Shown in pieces: positions 25,894-34,074 of a DNA stretch of 64,000 bases (position 1 is the stretch's first letter; each line of letters begins with the position of its first letter). The position numbers and the translations under genes are program-made. The stretch is from positions 2,170,001 through 2,234,000 of the forward strand of contig NZ_CP068393.1 of NCBI RefSeq assembly GCF_018128945.1, given 5' to 3'. Below the pieces are notes generated by a model. The model saw only the letters and a program-made list of their open reading frames with translations. It did no database searches and had not been told where the DNA came from. Source of the DNA: Aristaeella hokkaidonensis (GTDB lineage: Bacteria; Bacillota; Clostridia; Christensenellales; Aristaeellaceae).

Positions 25894-25947
25894 AGAACCT
25901 CCCATTCATATTTGTCTTCCTTTAGGTAAAAATCTTTTATGCTAAAA

Positions 25948-25974
25948 TGAAACCTGTTTTCCGGCTTCTCCGTC
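25948..25974 (+). promoter_or_regulatory. Candidate ECF promoter of the inserted sigma operon
   Basis: TGAAACC at 25948-25954, 16 bases, then CGTCTAA at 25971. AACC-N16-CGTCTAA is identical in layout to the promoter at 6927-6952. An overlapping extended -10 (TGCTAAAAT, 25940-25948) could give basal expression. Confidence 0.6.
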
Positions 25975-26022
25975 TAACGGATGGAATCAAACCCGGACAG
26001 ATGATCTTCAGGAGGAACCAAA

Positions 26023-26508
26023 GTGACCAACCAAGCTTTTACCGAGGCCGTTATCCGGATGACGCCCACGCTCTACCGGATCGCCCGCGGCCAGCTGCTG
26101 ATCGAAGCAGACCAGCAGGATGCCGTACAGGAGGCCATCCGCCGCAGCTGGGAAAAGCGAAACAGTCTGAAGAATGAGCGCTATCTGCAGACCTGGGTCA
26201 TTCGTATTCTCCTGAACGTATGCCACGATATCCAGCGGCATGGAAAAAGGGAGTTCCCAATAGAAGAACTCCCCGAACAGCAACAGGAGGCACCGGATTA
26301 TATCGACCTGCGGGACGCCCTGTTCCGGCTGCAGGAAAAAGAACGCGTCCCCGTCATCCTGCATTATGTTGAAGGATATGACGTGAAGCATGTCGCTGAA
26401 ATCCTGAAGATTCCTGTCAATTCTGTCAAAACCCGGCTCATGCGGGCCCGAGCCCATCTGCGGGACATCCTGAATGAGGAGGCACTGGAAGACAATGAAA
26501 CGAAATGA
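26023..26508 (+). CDS. ECF-type RNA polymerase sigma factor
   Basis: 161 residues, close paralog of the sigma at 6417-6893, with region 2 (Q-D-A-V-Q-E-A-I-R-R-S-W-E-K-R-N-S-L-K-N-E-R-Y) and region 4 (D-V-K-H-V-A-E-I-L-K-I-P-V-N-S-V-K-T-R-L). AGGAGG-type site before the ATG. It overlaps its membrane partner by 14 bp, exactly as in the leftmost sigma operon. The operon is inserted between phage genes gpJ and gp25 on the opposite strand. Confidence 0.92.
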   Translation: MTNQAFTEAVIRMTPTLYRIARGQLLIEADQQDAVQEAIRRSWEKRNSLKNERYLQTWVIRILLNVCHDIQRHGKREFPIEELPEQQQEAPDYIDLRDALFRLQEKERVPVILHYVEGYDVKHVAEILKIPVNSVKTRLMRARAHLRDILNEEALEDNETK

Positions 26509-28717
26509 AGATTTCAGAAAAGCATTGGGACAGCCGGATGAATATTTCCGGCGGTCCGTCATCGATACACTTGACCAACTGAACAGGCAGGCGGAAAAGG
26601 AAAGCCGCCCGCAAAGGAGATATACCACCCAGATTATTGCCTCCTTCGCGGCGGTGGTGCTGCTCGTCGCCGGCGTTATCTTGAACCGGCAGTATTTCCC
26701 GGGCACCTCCCCGGACGGGCATATTGATACCATCAACCCCACGCCCACTGTTGCCACCCAGGTTGCAGAATCGTCTTCCATTGTGGATACAGCTTATGCC
26801 ACCATGGTGTTCAAAGATGCTGTGAGAGACGGCGACAACATCCGTTTTACGCTGGAAATTCAGCCCAAGCAGGAAAAAAACCTGATCCTTTCCGCGAATC
26901 ATCTTCTCACATCCGCCTGTAAATACACTGCGGACTTTTACGGAATTCAGCCGAAAGACCCGGAGCAGTCCATGTACAGCTGGGTTGTGGATCATGGATA
27001 TCAGGAAGCCCTGGCTGTCAGCCTGAATTCTCCGTGGGACGGAACAGAGGGACCTTTCTACGGCTCCTACCAGGAGGAAAAATGCCAGCTCCGGGACGAC
27101 GGCTCCGCTGTGATGACCCTTGTCGGTCCTGCTGCTGACGATAATGTATATGAACTGGAATGGCATATAGTTCCCTGGAATATGGAAGACAAGGGCAATT
27201 CGTTCCATCCTGATCTTCACAACCACGGAACCATCCGACTTGTAGTTGAGGAAACGCAGATTTTCGCTGTCGCCATCACACCTTCCACCATGCCCGATTT
27301 AGAATCAAGCGACGGATATAATAACGCCTCGCAGAAGAGCGATTCTTCCGTTATGGAATCGGACCTGGCCACCGTGACCTTCCTGGATGCGGTGATTCAA
27401 AACTACGAAATCCATCTGTCCTTTGACGTCCGTCCGAAGCATGAGAAATGCTTTGTTATGGATTCACAGCATCATTCGCTCAGCCGCTGCAAATATGTTT
27501 CGGACTTCTACGGAATACAGGCGGATGACCCGGAGCAGACCCTTCTCCAATGGGTGACAGAACATGGTTATCAGGAGATAATGCATGTTTCGATTGCTCC
27601 TCCGAACAACGGAGAATACGGTTCCTTCCGCACTGAAAGCTACCAGCGGATGGATGACGGTTCAGTCCGGATGACCATTGTCGGCCCGGCGCTTTCCGAC
27701 AGCCTGGTCTATGACATAGAATGGGATGCCACATCCCGGAGAACAGGCAACACAGACCATCAGTCTGAAAGCCAGATCATGCATCTCGATCTTTCCGAAA
27801 CCGGCGTCACCACCCTGCCTTCTGCAGAAACTCCTTCTGTGCAGACTGAACTGGCCGATCTGACAATCCAAAAGGCTGTCTATGGCGGCCACGGCGTTTA
27901 TGTGAATGTGGAAGTCGTTCCCAAACAGGAAAACTGCCTTATCCTGAATTCAGGCATCGATCCTTATGCGGATTTCCCGGAAAAGATCGGAAAAACATCG
28001 GATTATGAAGGCCAGTCCATCATGAAGTGGGCTGTCGAGCATGACTGCCAGTCGGTCGTACGACTCCGGATCTCTTCCGCGTTTGACAAGGAAACTCCCA
28101 TGAAGCCCAATGTGATCTACACTGTCCCCGCTCCCGCTTTTTCTGCCGAAATAGAAGAACATGTGGAATACAGGGACGATGGCTCAAGCGTCATCAAAGT
28201 CGTCGGCACTGCTGTTCCGAATCTGCAGGTATACAGGTTACAGTTCATTATGCATGAGATGGATATGTCAAAAGCATACAGTTTCCCGTCAGACGGAGGC
28301 GGCACGCTCACGATGATCGCAGATTCACAGACCATAGCAACCCTTGCCTTCACCGTCTCTGAACTGGATGAGGAACCACAGATCCTTGCCGAATACAAAT
28401 CCCAGCCTGATCCGGATCAGGCAGAGCCGGAACCCGAAATCACCGTCACCCTCCTGCACACTTCCTCTTATGACTGCTATGACGTCAGGCTCCCCAATGA
28501 AGTTCAGGCCCTGTCCACTGACATCTACGGCAAAGAACACTATTTTTTCCCATCTCTGAACTTTGGTGAACAGGGAGCTATTTCTGCCAATCAGGCCGTT
28601 ACAAAAGAAGACGACGCCTACATCTATCGCTGTACCTGGATCTTCCCCGACGACCTGCCGGATACGCTGGTAGTGGATAACGGAGTCTTCCGGCGGGAGC
28701 TCGTCAGGGTAAAGTAA
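26495..28717 (+). CDS. Membrane anti-sigma-like protein with three extracellular repeats
   Basis: 740 residues from the ATG at 26495. Cytoplasmic N-terminus (M-K-R-N-E-D-F-R-K-A-L-G) matches that of the 3814-6420 protein (K-K-A-E-D-F-R-K-A-F-G), so the sigma-binding part is conserved. One membrane segment (about 45-62). The outer part is three tandem units each with P-K-[QH]-E-[KN]-C/N-L/F and, in two units, D-F-Y-G-I-Q and E-H-G-Y-Q-E. The outer unit differs from those at the left edge, so the paralogs appear to have swapped sensor domains. It ends 11 bp before the convergent phage gp25 gene. Confidence 0.75.
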   Translation: MKRNEDFRKALGQPDEYFRRSVIDTLDQLNRQAEKESRPQRRYTTQIIASFAAVVLLVAGVILNRQYFPGTSPDGHIDTINPTPTVATQVAESSSIVDTAYATMVFKDAVRDGDNIRFTLEIQPKQEKNLILSANHLLTSACKYTADFYGIQPKDPEQSMYSWVVDHGYQEALAVSLNSPWDGTEGPFYGSYQEEKCQLRDDGSAVMTLVGPAADDNVYELEWHIVPWNMEDKGNSFHPDLHNHGTIRLVVEETQIFAVAITPSTMPDLESSDGYNNASQKSDSSVMESDLATVTFLDAVIQNYEIHLSFDVRPKHEKCFVMDSQHHSLSRCKYVSDFYGIQADDPEQTLLQWVTEHGYQEIMHVSIAPPNNGEYGSFRTESYQRMDDGSVRMTIVGPALSDSLVYDIEWDATSRRTGNTDHQSESQIMHLDLSETGVTTLPSAETPSVQTELADLTIQKAVYGGHGVYVNVEVVPKQENCLILNSGIDPYADFPEKIGKTSDYEGQSIMKWAVEHDCQSVVRLRISSAFDKETPMKPNVIYTVPAPAFSAEIEEHVEYRDDGSSVIKVVGTAVPNLQVYRLQFIMHEMDMSKAYSFPSDGGGTLTMIADSQTIATLAFTVSELDEEPQILAEYKSQPDPDQAEPEPEITVTLLHTSSYDCYDVRLPNEVQALSTDIYGKEHYFFPSLNFGEQGAISANQAVTKEDDAYIYRCTWIFPDDLPDTLVVDNGVFRRELVRVK

Positions 28718-28728
28718 TCACTGATCTG

Positions 28729-29082
28729 CTATTCATACTGAATATTCGCGGTTCCGTTCTCTGTCACGATCTCGCAGACGTAACGGAACCACCTGCCCTC
28801 AACAGAAACCTTTCCCTCCCGGACGTCCAGCACGCCGGGAGTTTTCCGTATGTACCCGGAAATGTAATTGGACAGTACCTGCTGGTCCGCTTCCGTCAGC
28901 CTGGATTCCTTCAGCATCTCCAGGATGCCATTTCCCCAGTCCGGGTTTTCCCACCATTCTCCCGTCAACAGCTTCAGCCTGTTCCGGACGAGTTCCGCCT
29001 CCGCCCGGGCACCCGTCAGCTGGTCGGAAGCAGAAAACACAGGGAGGATATCACCGGCTTCATCCACAGGTCGGAAAAGCAT
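28729..29082 (-). CDS. Phage gp25-like baseplate protein
   Basis: 117 residues of the gpW/gp25 baseplate wedge type (E-W-W-E-N-P-D-W-G-N, L-S-N-Y-I-S-G-Y-I-R-K-T-P-G-V-L-D-V). GAGGGGGG ribosome site. Positioned just before gpJ in transcription order, as in other myophages, but separated from it by the inserted sigma operon. Confidence 0.85.
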   Translation of the reverse strand: MLFRPVDEAGDILPVFSASDQLTGARAEAELVRNRLKLLTGEWWENPDWGNGILEMLKESRLTEADQQVLSNYISGYIRKTPGVLDVREGKVSVEGRWFRYVCEIVTENGTANIQYE

Positions 29083-29097
29083 ATGACCCCCCTCTTT

Positions 29098-29133
29098 GAA
29101 TTCAGAATTAAGAATTCAGAATTCAGAATTAAT
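29098..29133 (-). repeat. GAATTNT heptad tract
   Basis: Five units directly upstream of gp25 (16 bases before its ATG). Confidence 0.85.
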
Positions 29134-29176
29134 ACTCTGATTACTTCCTAACTTCTATCCGCAACCTCAATCGTCG

Positions 29177-29220
29177 CTCCTACCTCCTACCTCCTACCTC
29201 CTACTTCCTACTTCCTACCT
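29177..29220 (-). repeat. GTAGGAN heptad tract
   Basis: Six units GTAGGAA/GTAGGAG on the minus strand; the first supplies the TAG stop of the phage gene ending at 29208. Confidence 0.85.
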
Positions 29221-29588
29221 GTTTTAAATCCCACGAACGCGAACGCGTCCGACAGGGAATGCTGCCTGCCGGATAAAGGAACCTCCGCCCTGCCGGACTC
29301 AAACCAGGCGTCAATGTCACAGTCGGCAAAAACCAGCAGGCAGGCGTCTCCCGGGTTTACCTCAAATGGTACGGGCATAAAGACCGGCACATCCTGAAGC
29401 AGCGGCATTTCGCAGGGTTCCCCGTTTCTCCGGTTCCGCTTCAATGCCGGGCGGACGGAAGCCGTTCCGGTTTCCGGATCAAAGGCTTCCACCGTCCCCG
29501 GCAGGGCGCAGTGAAGGGAGGAGAGAATCTCCGTCTTCAGCGCCTGGATGCCGGAAGGAAACCCCTCCGTTTCAGTCGAATTATTCAT
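29208..29588 (-). CDS. Phage Gp138_N/spike-type baseplate protein
   Basis: 126 residues. The N-terminal part (L-P-G-T-V-E-A-F-D-P-E-T-G-T-A-S-V-R-P) and L-L-Q-D-V-P-V-F-M-P match the Gp138 N-terminal OB-fold of contractile spike proteins. Its C-terminus (K-T-G-R-K then TAG) is encoded by the start of the GTAGGAN tract, so the natural end, possibly the membrane-piercing tip, seems to have been cut off. ATG with GAGGTGAC upstream. Confidence 0.75.
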   Translation of the reverse strand: MNNSTETEGFPSGIQALKTEILSSLHCALPGTVEAFDPETGTASVRPALKRNRRNGEPCEMPLLQDVPVFMPVPFEVNPGDACLLVFADCDIDAWFESGRAEVPLSGRQHSLSDAFAFVGFKTGRK

Positions 29589-29630
29589 TCTGTCACCTCG
29601 ATAAAAGAAATGTGTAAGGAGAAACCTTCT

Positions 29631-30167
29631 TTGAAACTGCTGATTGCTTCGGATATCCACGGTTCCGCCCTGTACTGCGGAGAACTGCTGAAAGCTTATG
29701 ACCGGGAAAAAGCCGACCGGATGCTCTTGCTGGGAGACGTTCTTTATCACGGTCCCCGCAACGACCTTCCCGACGGCTATGCCCCGAAGGAGGTCATTCC
29801 CGCCCTGAACGCGCGGAAAAACGATATCCTCTGCATCCGGGGAAACTGCGACACGGAAGTGGACCAGATGGTGCTGGACTTTCCCCTGATGGCGGATTAT
29901 GCCCTGCTGTGCGTTGACGGCCTCCGGATTTATGCCACCCACGGCCATGTTTTCAACCCGGATCATATGCCGCCGCTTCAGCCCGGCGATATCCTGCTCT
30001 ATGGCCATACCCATATTCCTGCCTGGGATCAACGGGACGGCGTCCTGTGCCTGAATCCCGGCTCCGTCTCCATTCCGAAAGCAGGATCCGAAAGAAGCTA
30101 CATGGTGCTGGAAAATGGCGTGTTCAGCTGGAAGAAACTCAATGGAGAAGAATACCACACTCTCTAA
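29631..30167 (+). CDS. Metallophosphoesterase, YfcE type
   Basis: 178 residues from a TTG at 29631 with AAGGAG nine bases upstream. All calcineurin-like motifs are present: S-D-I-H-G, G-D-V-L-Y-H-G, G-N-C-D, H-G-H and G-H-T-H. The length fits the YfcE phosphodiesterase family. It probably hydrolyses phosphodiesters with Mn2+. A host-type gene inserted between two phage baseplate genes; its TAA stop merges with a heptad tract. Confidence 0.88.
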   Translation: MKLLIASDIHGSALYCGELLKAYDREKADRMLLLGDVLYHGPRNDLPDGYAPKEVIPALNARKNDILCIRGNCDTEVDQMVLDFPLMADYALLCVDGLRIYATHGHVFNPDHMPPLQPGDILLYGHTHIPAWDQRDGVLCLNPGSVSIPKAGSERSYMVLENGVFSWKKLNGEEYHTL

Positions 30168-30192
30168 TTCACAATTCATAATTCAGAATTAT
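30165..30192 (-). repeat. GAATTNT heptad tract
   Basis: Begins within the stop codon of the metallophosphoesterase gene. Confidence 0.8.
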
Positions 30193-30233
30193 TACTGCCC
30201 CCCACTAACCTTTGGGGTTTAAAAGTATCTATC

Positions 30234-30258
30234 ATTTTTAAGTTTTAAGTTTTCAGTT
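30234..30258 (+). repeat. TTTTAAG/TTTTCAG heptad tract
   Basis: Third heptad family, three units; other copies at 31912-31956 and 62867-62900. Confidence 0.7.
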
Positions 30259-30263
30259 ATTGA

Positions 30264-30348
30264 GCAGTTGTCCAAATCTCTGATTTGGGTAACAACTGCC
30301 ATGTTACAGCCGTTCATTTCTGCAAGCTATAAGCGCTACAGAAATGAA
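30264..30348. other. Two strong hairpins in an intergenic region
   Basis: GCAGTTGT-CCAAATC with its complement (30264-30299) and TTCATTTCTG/CAGAAATGAA (30313-30348). No gene. They lie between the cargo phosphoesterase and the hub gene and could be terminators or remnants of a mobile element. Confidence 0.45.
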
Positions 30349-30357
30349 ATACGGCGA

Positions 30358-31125
30358 TCACAAAGTATTCATTTTTATAATCAGCGTGCTCTCCCACCTT
30401 CCCCCATGCGTATTGATATCTACCCTCCGTTCCACAACGAGTCCCTCCGCGGACCCGTTTTTCCATTTTACGGAGACTTTTTCTCCTACCGGCCAGCCGG
30501 TTACGGTGGTTCGCAGGATCATCTGCCCGTCGGTGAAGGACGGCACGTCGATCAGGTCCCGTTCGGAAAAAAACAGACTCACCGGCAGCCCCTCCCGGGG
30601 AATGCCCCGCAATCCTGCGGGGCTGAGACAGGCCCGGGCATCTGCCGCGGAAAGTGCTTCATTCACACATTCCGCCGCCCGGCCGTAAAAAGCCTGTCCG
30701 CGGCTGCGGACAGGATCCTTTCCGGGAAAAGACAGCAGCGGGATTCCCGTTCCGGAGGCAGCCAGGATTCTCCGCAAGGTTTCGGACATGGAAACGCCGG
30801 CCTCCACAGACAGGGAGACCGGTGCTTCCCACAGGGCAAGGCCCGGGGAAAAGACCACTTCCGTGAGCGCTCCCTCCGGCACATTCTGCCGGAGCACTGC
30901 TGAGATCCTGCCGTATGCCAGCAGGGAGTTATCCCGCAGGACAGTCAATTCTTTCGCGGCATACAGCTGCCCGGCACCGGAATCCGGCAGGTTCAGGATC
31001 CGCAGGGTATAGGGCAGCGGCAGCAGCCCCAGGGCTTCCCTGCCTGTCAGGTGCGCATAACAAAAACCGGTCACCTGTTCCCCGTCCGCGAGGACGGTCA
31101 GTGACCGGAAAAGATTCTTTTCCAT
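30358..31125 (-). CDS. Phage baseplate hub (gpD/XkdQ-like) protein
   Basis: 255 residues. A beta-rich N-terminal part with G-R-E-A-L-G-L-L-P-L-P-Y-T-L-R-I-L-N-L and the A-Y-G-R-I-S-A-V / L-W-E-A-P-V-S-L-S-V-E-A-G segments are typical of late-control-D-type hub proteins of Firmicutes myophages. Position between plug and spike genes fits. Shorter than many gpD proteins. Confidence 0.65.
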   Translation of the reverse strand: MEKNLFRSLTVLADGEQVTGFCYAHLTGREALGLLPLPYTLRILNLPDSGAGQLYAAKELTVLRDNSLLAYGRISAVLRQNVPEGALTEVVFSPGLALWEAPVSLSVEAGVSMSETLRRILAASGTGIPLLSFPGKDPVRSRGQAFYGRAAECVNEALSAADARACLSPAGLRGIPREGLPVSLFFSERDLIDVPSFTDGQMILRTTVTGWPVGEKVSVKWKNGSAEGLVVERRVDINTHGGRWESTLIIKMNTL

Positions 31126-31130
31126 ATCTC

Positions 31131-31520
31131 TTATATATTCACATACTCCGAAACGTCCATACCGATCCGGCTCATGGCGTCCCTCAGGCCCGTGAGGATT
31201 TCCTCCCGGCTGAATCCCGCCTTGGCAAGGAAGTCGTCATCCTTGCTGTTCACGTGTTCATAGAACATGAGGATCAGCGGCCCCAGCGCGTCCTTGGGCA
31301 TACCGGACGTCTCGATGATTTCAAACAGCCGGTTTTCCGCCGCGTTGATTTCCCCTTTATCCACCAGTTCCAGCAGGTAATCATTATTGCCCTTGAATTC
31401 ATCCCCGTAGGCAATGATCAGATCCTGGGCGTCCAGCTTTTTCCCGAAAAGGATCACGGCCAGCATCTGGATAATGCCGTAGATCATGCGCATGATGTAG
31501 TCTTTCTCGTAGATATACAT
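31131..31520 (-). CDS. DUF6483-like host protein
   Basis: 129 residues. The N-terminus Y-E-K-D-Y-I-M-R-M-I-Y-G-I-I-Q-M-L-A-V-I-L-F-G-K matches the small DUF6483 proteins of Clostridia as I remember them; all-helical, function unknown. It has the same orientation as the phage genes but is not a phage structural gene. It ends 5 bp before the hub gene. Confidence 0.6.
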   Translation of the reverse strand: MYIYEKDYIMRMIYGIIQMLAVILFGKKLDAQDLIIAYGDEFKGNNDYLLELVDKGEINAAENRLFEIIETSGMPKDALGPLILMFYEHVNSKDDDFLAKAGFSREEILTGLRDAMSRIGMDVSEYVNI

Positions 31521-31583
31521 TGGCCGAAATCTCCGTTTCGTGGTTTTTGTTCATTGTACATGATATTGTTTCCTGGAGCAATT

Positions 31584-31619
31584 TTGAATTCATAATTCAC
31601 AATTCATAATTCATAATTG
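31584..31619 (-). repeat. GAATTNT heptad tract
   Basis: Five units. Confidence 0.85.
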
Positions 31620-31880
31620 AGTATGATCTCTTAACATGTGATGTTCCGATTAGCAAAAGATTTACATCCCCGGAGGAGATCTGTCCGCATCCTCAAAGGT
31701 CGCACATAGCCCTTGGAGCGGGCTATGCTCTTCCTTTCGGATGACTCGTTCGAGTCACTTCCTGTTTCACAGGATAGCCCACTGGGCTACCGTTTCTCTC
31801 GCTCTCCACTACGGTCGGGATGACAACGTGGGCGCAATGGTTTATTCATAGCGTAATGAACCCGCCACATTTCAATTCCG

Positions 31881-31905
31881 AAAACAGCTCCTCAGGAGCT
31901 GTTTT
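31881..31905. terminator. Perfect 11-bp hairpin, possible bidirectional terminator
   Basis: AAAACAGCTCC / GGAGCTGTTTT with a 3-base loop. Confidence 0.6.
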
Positions 31906-31911
31906 ATCCGC

Positions 31912-31956
31912 CATTTTTAAGTCTTAAGTTTTCAGTTTTAAATATTCATTAATTCA
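31912..31956 (+). repeat. TTTTAAG/TTTTCAG heptad tract at phage stop
   Basis: Units TTTTAAG, TCTTAAG, TTTTCAG, TTTTAAA followed by TATTCATTAATTC. It covers the TAA stop of 31949-32329. Confidence 0.7.
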
Positions 31957-32329
31957 GCATCCTGTCGCTCCACAGGATGCTGAATTCCTGCAGGTTCCCT
32001 GCAGCCGGGTCAGGTGATTCCGTCTCCTCTCCCGCTCTCAGGCAAATCAGCGATCCCACCCCTTTCCCTTCCCGCAGATGCCGGAAGGGCAGCAGCAGAT
32101 CATTCACCTCTCCCCGGGAGCAAATCAGCGGAATCATGTTCACCAGCAGCTCTCCCGTTGCGTGATCCCGCAGCGAAAAGAACCACTGATCCGGCGCCGG
32201 CAGGTACCGGATCTCCACCTGTGCCTGCATAGGTTCTCCGTCCAGGGTAACGTTCAGGGTCATCACCTGGCGGGGAGAAGAATTTAAAGGGAGTAAATAG
32301 CCTGAGGAAGATGTAAATTCACAATTCAT
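31949..32329 (-). CDS. Phage baseplate plug-like protein
   Basis: 126 residues. L-P-L-N...R-Q-V-M-T-L-N-V-T-L-D-G, then E-I-R-Y-L-P and W-F-F-S-L-R-D, resembles the small baseplate plug (DUF6983-type) proteins. The family core begins at about residue 13, upstream of the only other ATG, so the ATG used must be the one in the heptad tract (M-N-C-E-F). No ribosome site precedes it. Stop codon also lies in a repeat. Expression may be impaired. Confidence 0.6.
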   Translation of the reverse strand: MNCEFTSSSGYLLPLNSSPRQVMTLNVTLDGEPMQAQVEIRYLPAPDQWFFSLRDHATGELLVNMIPLICSRGEVNDLLLPFRHLREGKGVGSLICLRAGEETESPDPAAGNLQEFSILWSDRMLN

Positions 32330-32348
32330 AATTCATAATTCATAATTG
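32315..32348 (-). repeat. GAATTNT heptad tract providing a start codon
   Basis: Units ATTATGAATTGTGAATT; the ATG of the plug gene lies inside it. A shorter piece follows at 32400-32414. Confidence 0.85.
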
Positions 32349-32413
32349 TTATGGTCACATTTCAGGTAATACGGAAATCAGAGACATGGCCACTGCTCAA
32401 CAATTCATAATTA

Positions 32414-32929
32414 TTATAGTCTTGATTCAAGCAGTCTGTTCATAGTCTCGGCGGTCAACTGAATCAAATTACCGGTAAAACCAGTATTCTCGCGGGTTGA
32501 GGAATTGTCGTTGGTCTTCACAGCGTTCTCCCCGTCCGACGCTACATACTGGGTAAAGGTCAGGCTTCCGCTCCAGCCGCACTGGTTCTCCTCATCCTGG
32601 GTAGCGGTGATCTCCGTCAGCAGCATATCCGTGTAGCTTCCCATGGAGGTGACCACACCGCAGAGCATGCGTTTCCTTTTGAGCCCTGCCATGGCCGCCA
32701 GCATGCGGGCCGCCCATCCGGGCGAGTGCTCTGTGTCCGTTTCAATCACGGTAAGCGTCACCCGGTCCGGCTGGTTCCTGGCTCCGTTGATCAGATCCGC
32801 GCCCTGGGCGGCGGTGCTGCTCAGGTTCAGCGACAGGCTGTGCTCAATGGCTGTTACGCCGGTAAAGTGCCAGGCGCAGGGCTCGCCGTTCACCCGGGCG
32901 GTCACGTAGGCGGCGGACGCGGCATTCAT
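32414..32929 (-). CDS. Phage baseplate/tail protein of the Dit/DUF6046 region
   Basis: 171 residues, AAAGGAGG seven bases before the ATG. Two conserved-looking segments: G-V-T-A-I-E-H-S-L-S-L-N-L-S and G-A-R-N-Q-P-D-R-V-T-L-T-V-I-E-T-D. By content and place (between tape measure and plug) it is a baseplate protein acting as distal tail or LysM-replacement component. Exact family not certain. Confidence 0.6.
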   Translation of the reverse strand: MNAASAAYVTARVNGEPCAWHFTGVTAIEHSLSLNLSSTAAQGADLINGARNQPDRVTLTVIETDTEHSPGWAARMLAAMAGLKRKRMLCGVVTSMGSYTDMLLTEITATQDEENQCGWSGSLTFTQYVASDGENAVKTNDNSSTRENTGFTGNLIQLTAETMNRLLESRL

Positions 32930-32950
32930 ATTCTTCCCTCCTTTCGGGCA

Positions 32951-32976
32951 TAAAAAACAGCCTGCCGTCGGCAGGC
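32951..32976 (-). terminator. Terminator of the antiporter gene
   Basis: GCCTGCC-GAC-GGCAGGC stem followed by TGTTTTTTAT on the minus strand, 20 bases after the stop. Confidence 0.85.
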
Positions 32977-32996
32977 CGGAATGAGTTGATCAATGA

Positions 32997-33962
32997 TTAT
33001 CTGACAAACTGGAAGATGCAGAAGGCCGCGTAGACACACAGCAGGATGATGCCCTGGGGCCGTGTCAGCTTCTGGCGCTTCAGCGCGGGCAGGGTCATAA
33101 ACAGCATGACGAAGAACATCACCGGGATATCCACGGCCAGGGAAACCGGAATCCCGAAGAGGCTCTTGGCGGTGGGCACCGCGAAGGGGCAAAGCGCCGT
33201 GCTCAGGCCGGACACCAGCACCAGGTTGAACAGGTTCGCGCCCACGATATTGCCCAGGCTCAGGGCGCTGTGTCCCTTGCGCAGGGCGGTGATGGCCGTC
33301 ACCAGTTCCGGCAGGCTCGTGCCCAGCGCCACAAAGGTCAGGGCGATCACGGATTCCGGCACACCCAGCCACTCTGCGATCAGGGTTCCGTTGTCCACCA
33401 GCAGCCTGGCGCCGATAGCAATCGCCGCCGCGCCGACTACCAGCATCAGCATCGTTTTCCAGAGGGGATTGTCCTCGGTATTTTCCGACTGGTCCTCCAC
33501 GCCGAAGCCGTGCCGTTTTCCGGACCAGATGGTGTAGGCGATATAGGCAGCAAACAGCAGCAGCAGGGCGATGCCGGACAGCCGGGTGAAATACCGGTCG
33601 ATGTAGGCATTCAGTGCATAGAAGACCGCCGCGGCGAAGAAGAAAATCACCGGCGTACGGAAGGTTCTCGCTTCCACCTTGCAGGGCCGCACCGCAAAGG
33701 TGATGGCCGAGATCAGCGCCGTGTTGCAGATCACGCTGCCGATGGCGTTGCCGTAGGCAATCTCACTGTGGCCGCTGAGGGCACCGGTCGCGGAAACCAG
33801 CACCTCCGGCAAGGTAGTTCCGATGGATACCACCGTTGCTCCGATCACGAGCTCCGGCACATGAAAACGGCGGGCCAGATCCGTGGAACCGTCCACAAAC
33901 CAGTCTCCGCCCTTAATCAGCAGAATCAATCCGAGTATGAATAACAGAACCGGCACGAGCAT
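32997..33962 (-). CDS. Calcium/sodium antiporter, YrbG type
   Basis: 321 residues with ten predicted helices in two inverted repeats. Both alpha motifs are visible: G-A-T-V-V-S-I-G-T-T-L-P-E and A-L-T-F-V-A-L-G-T-S-L-P-E, with the G-N-A-I-G-S and G-N-I-V-G-A-N partners. Exchanges Ca2+ for Na+ or K+ across the membrane. It is a host gene in phage orientation, with its own terminator, inserted between tape measure and baseplate genes. Confidence 0.93.
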   Translation of the reverse strand: MLVPVLLFILGLILLIKGGDWFVDGSTDLARRFHVPELVIGATVVSIGTTLPEVLVSATGALSGHSEIAYGNAIGSVICNTALISAITFAVRPCKVEARTFRTPVIFFFAAAVFYALNAYIDRYFTRLSGIALLLLFAAYIAYTIWSGKRHGFGVEDQSENTEDNPLWKTMLMLVVGAAAIAIGARLLVDNGTLIAEWLGVPESVIALTFVALGTSLPELVTAITALRKGHSALSLGNIVGANLFNLVLVSGLSTALCPFAVPTAKSLFGIPVSLAVDIPVMFFVMLFMTLPALKRQKLTRPQGIILLCVYAAFCIFQFVR

Positions 33963-34074
33963 GCTTATCTCCTCCTGACCGGTTGATTATACCACACTAA
34001 CTTCATATCGCGACCCTTGCTTTGAGAAAATAGTCCCGGCTATTCCGCCGAAAACCGCAAAATAGATTTTTGCC

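Larger units (their letters stand above)
31521..31948. other. Repeat-rich intergenic region
   Basis: 428 bp without a gene. Contains a GAATTNT tract (31584-31619), a complement copy of the GTCATCYCGACCG repeat (31796-31830), a perfect hairpin AAAACAGCTCC-TCA-GGAGCTGTTTT (31881-31905) usable as terminator in both directions, and a TTTTAAG/TTTTCAG tract (31912-31956). Confidence 0.75.
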
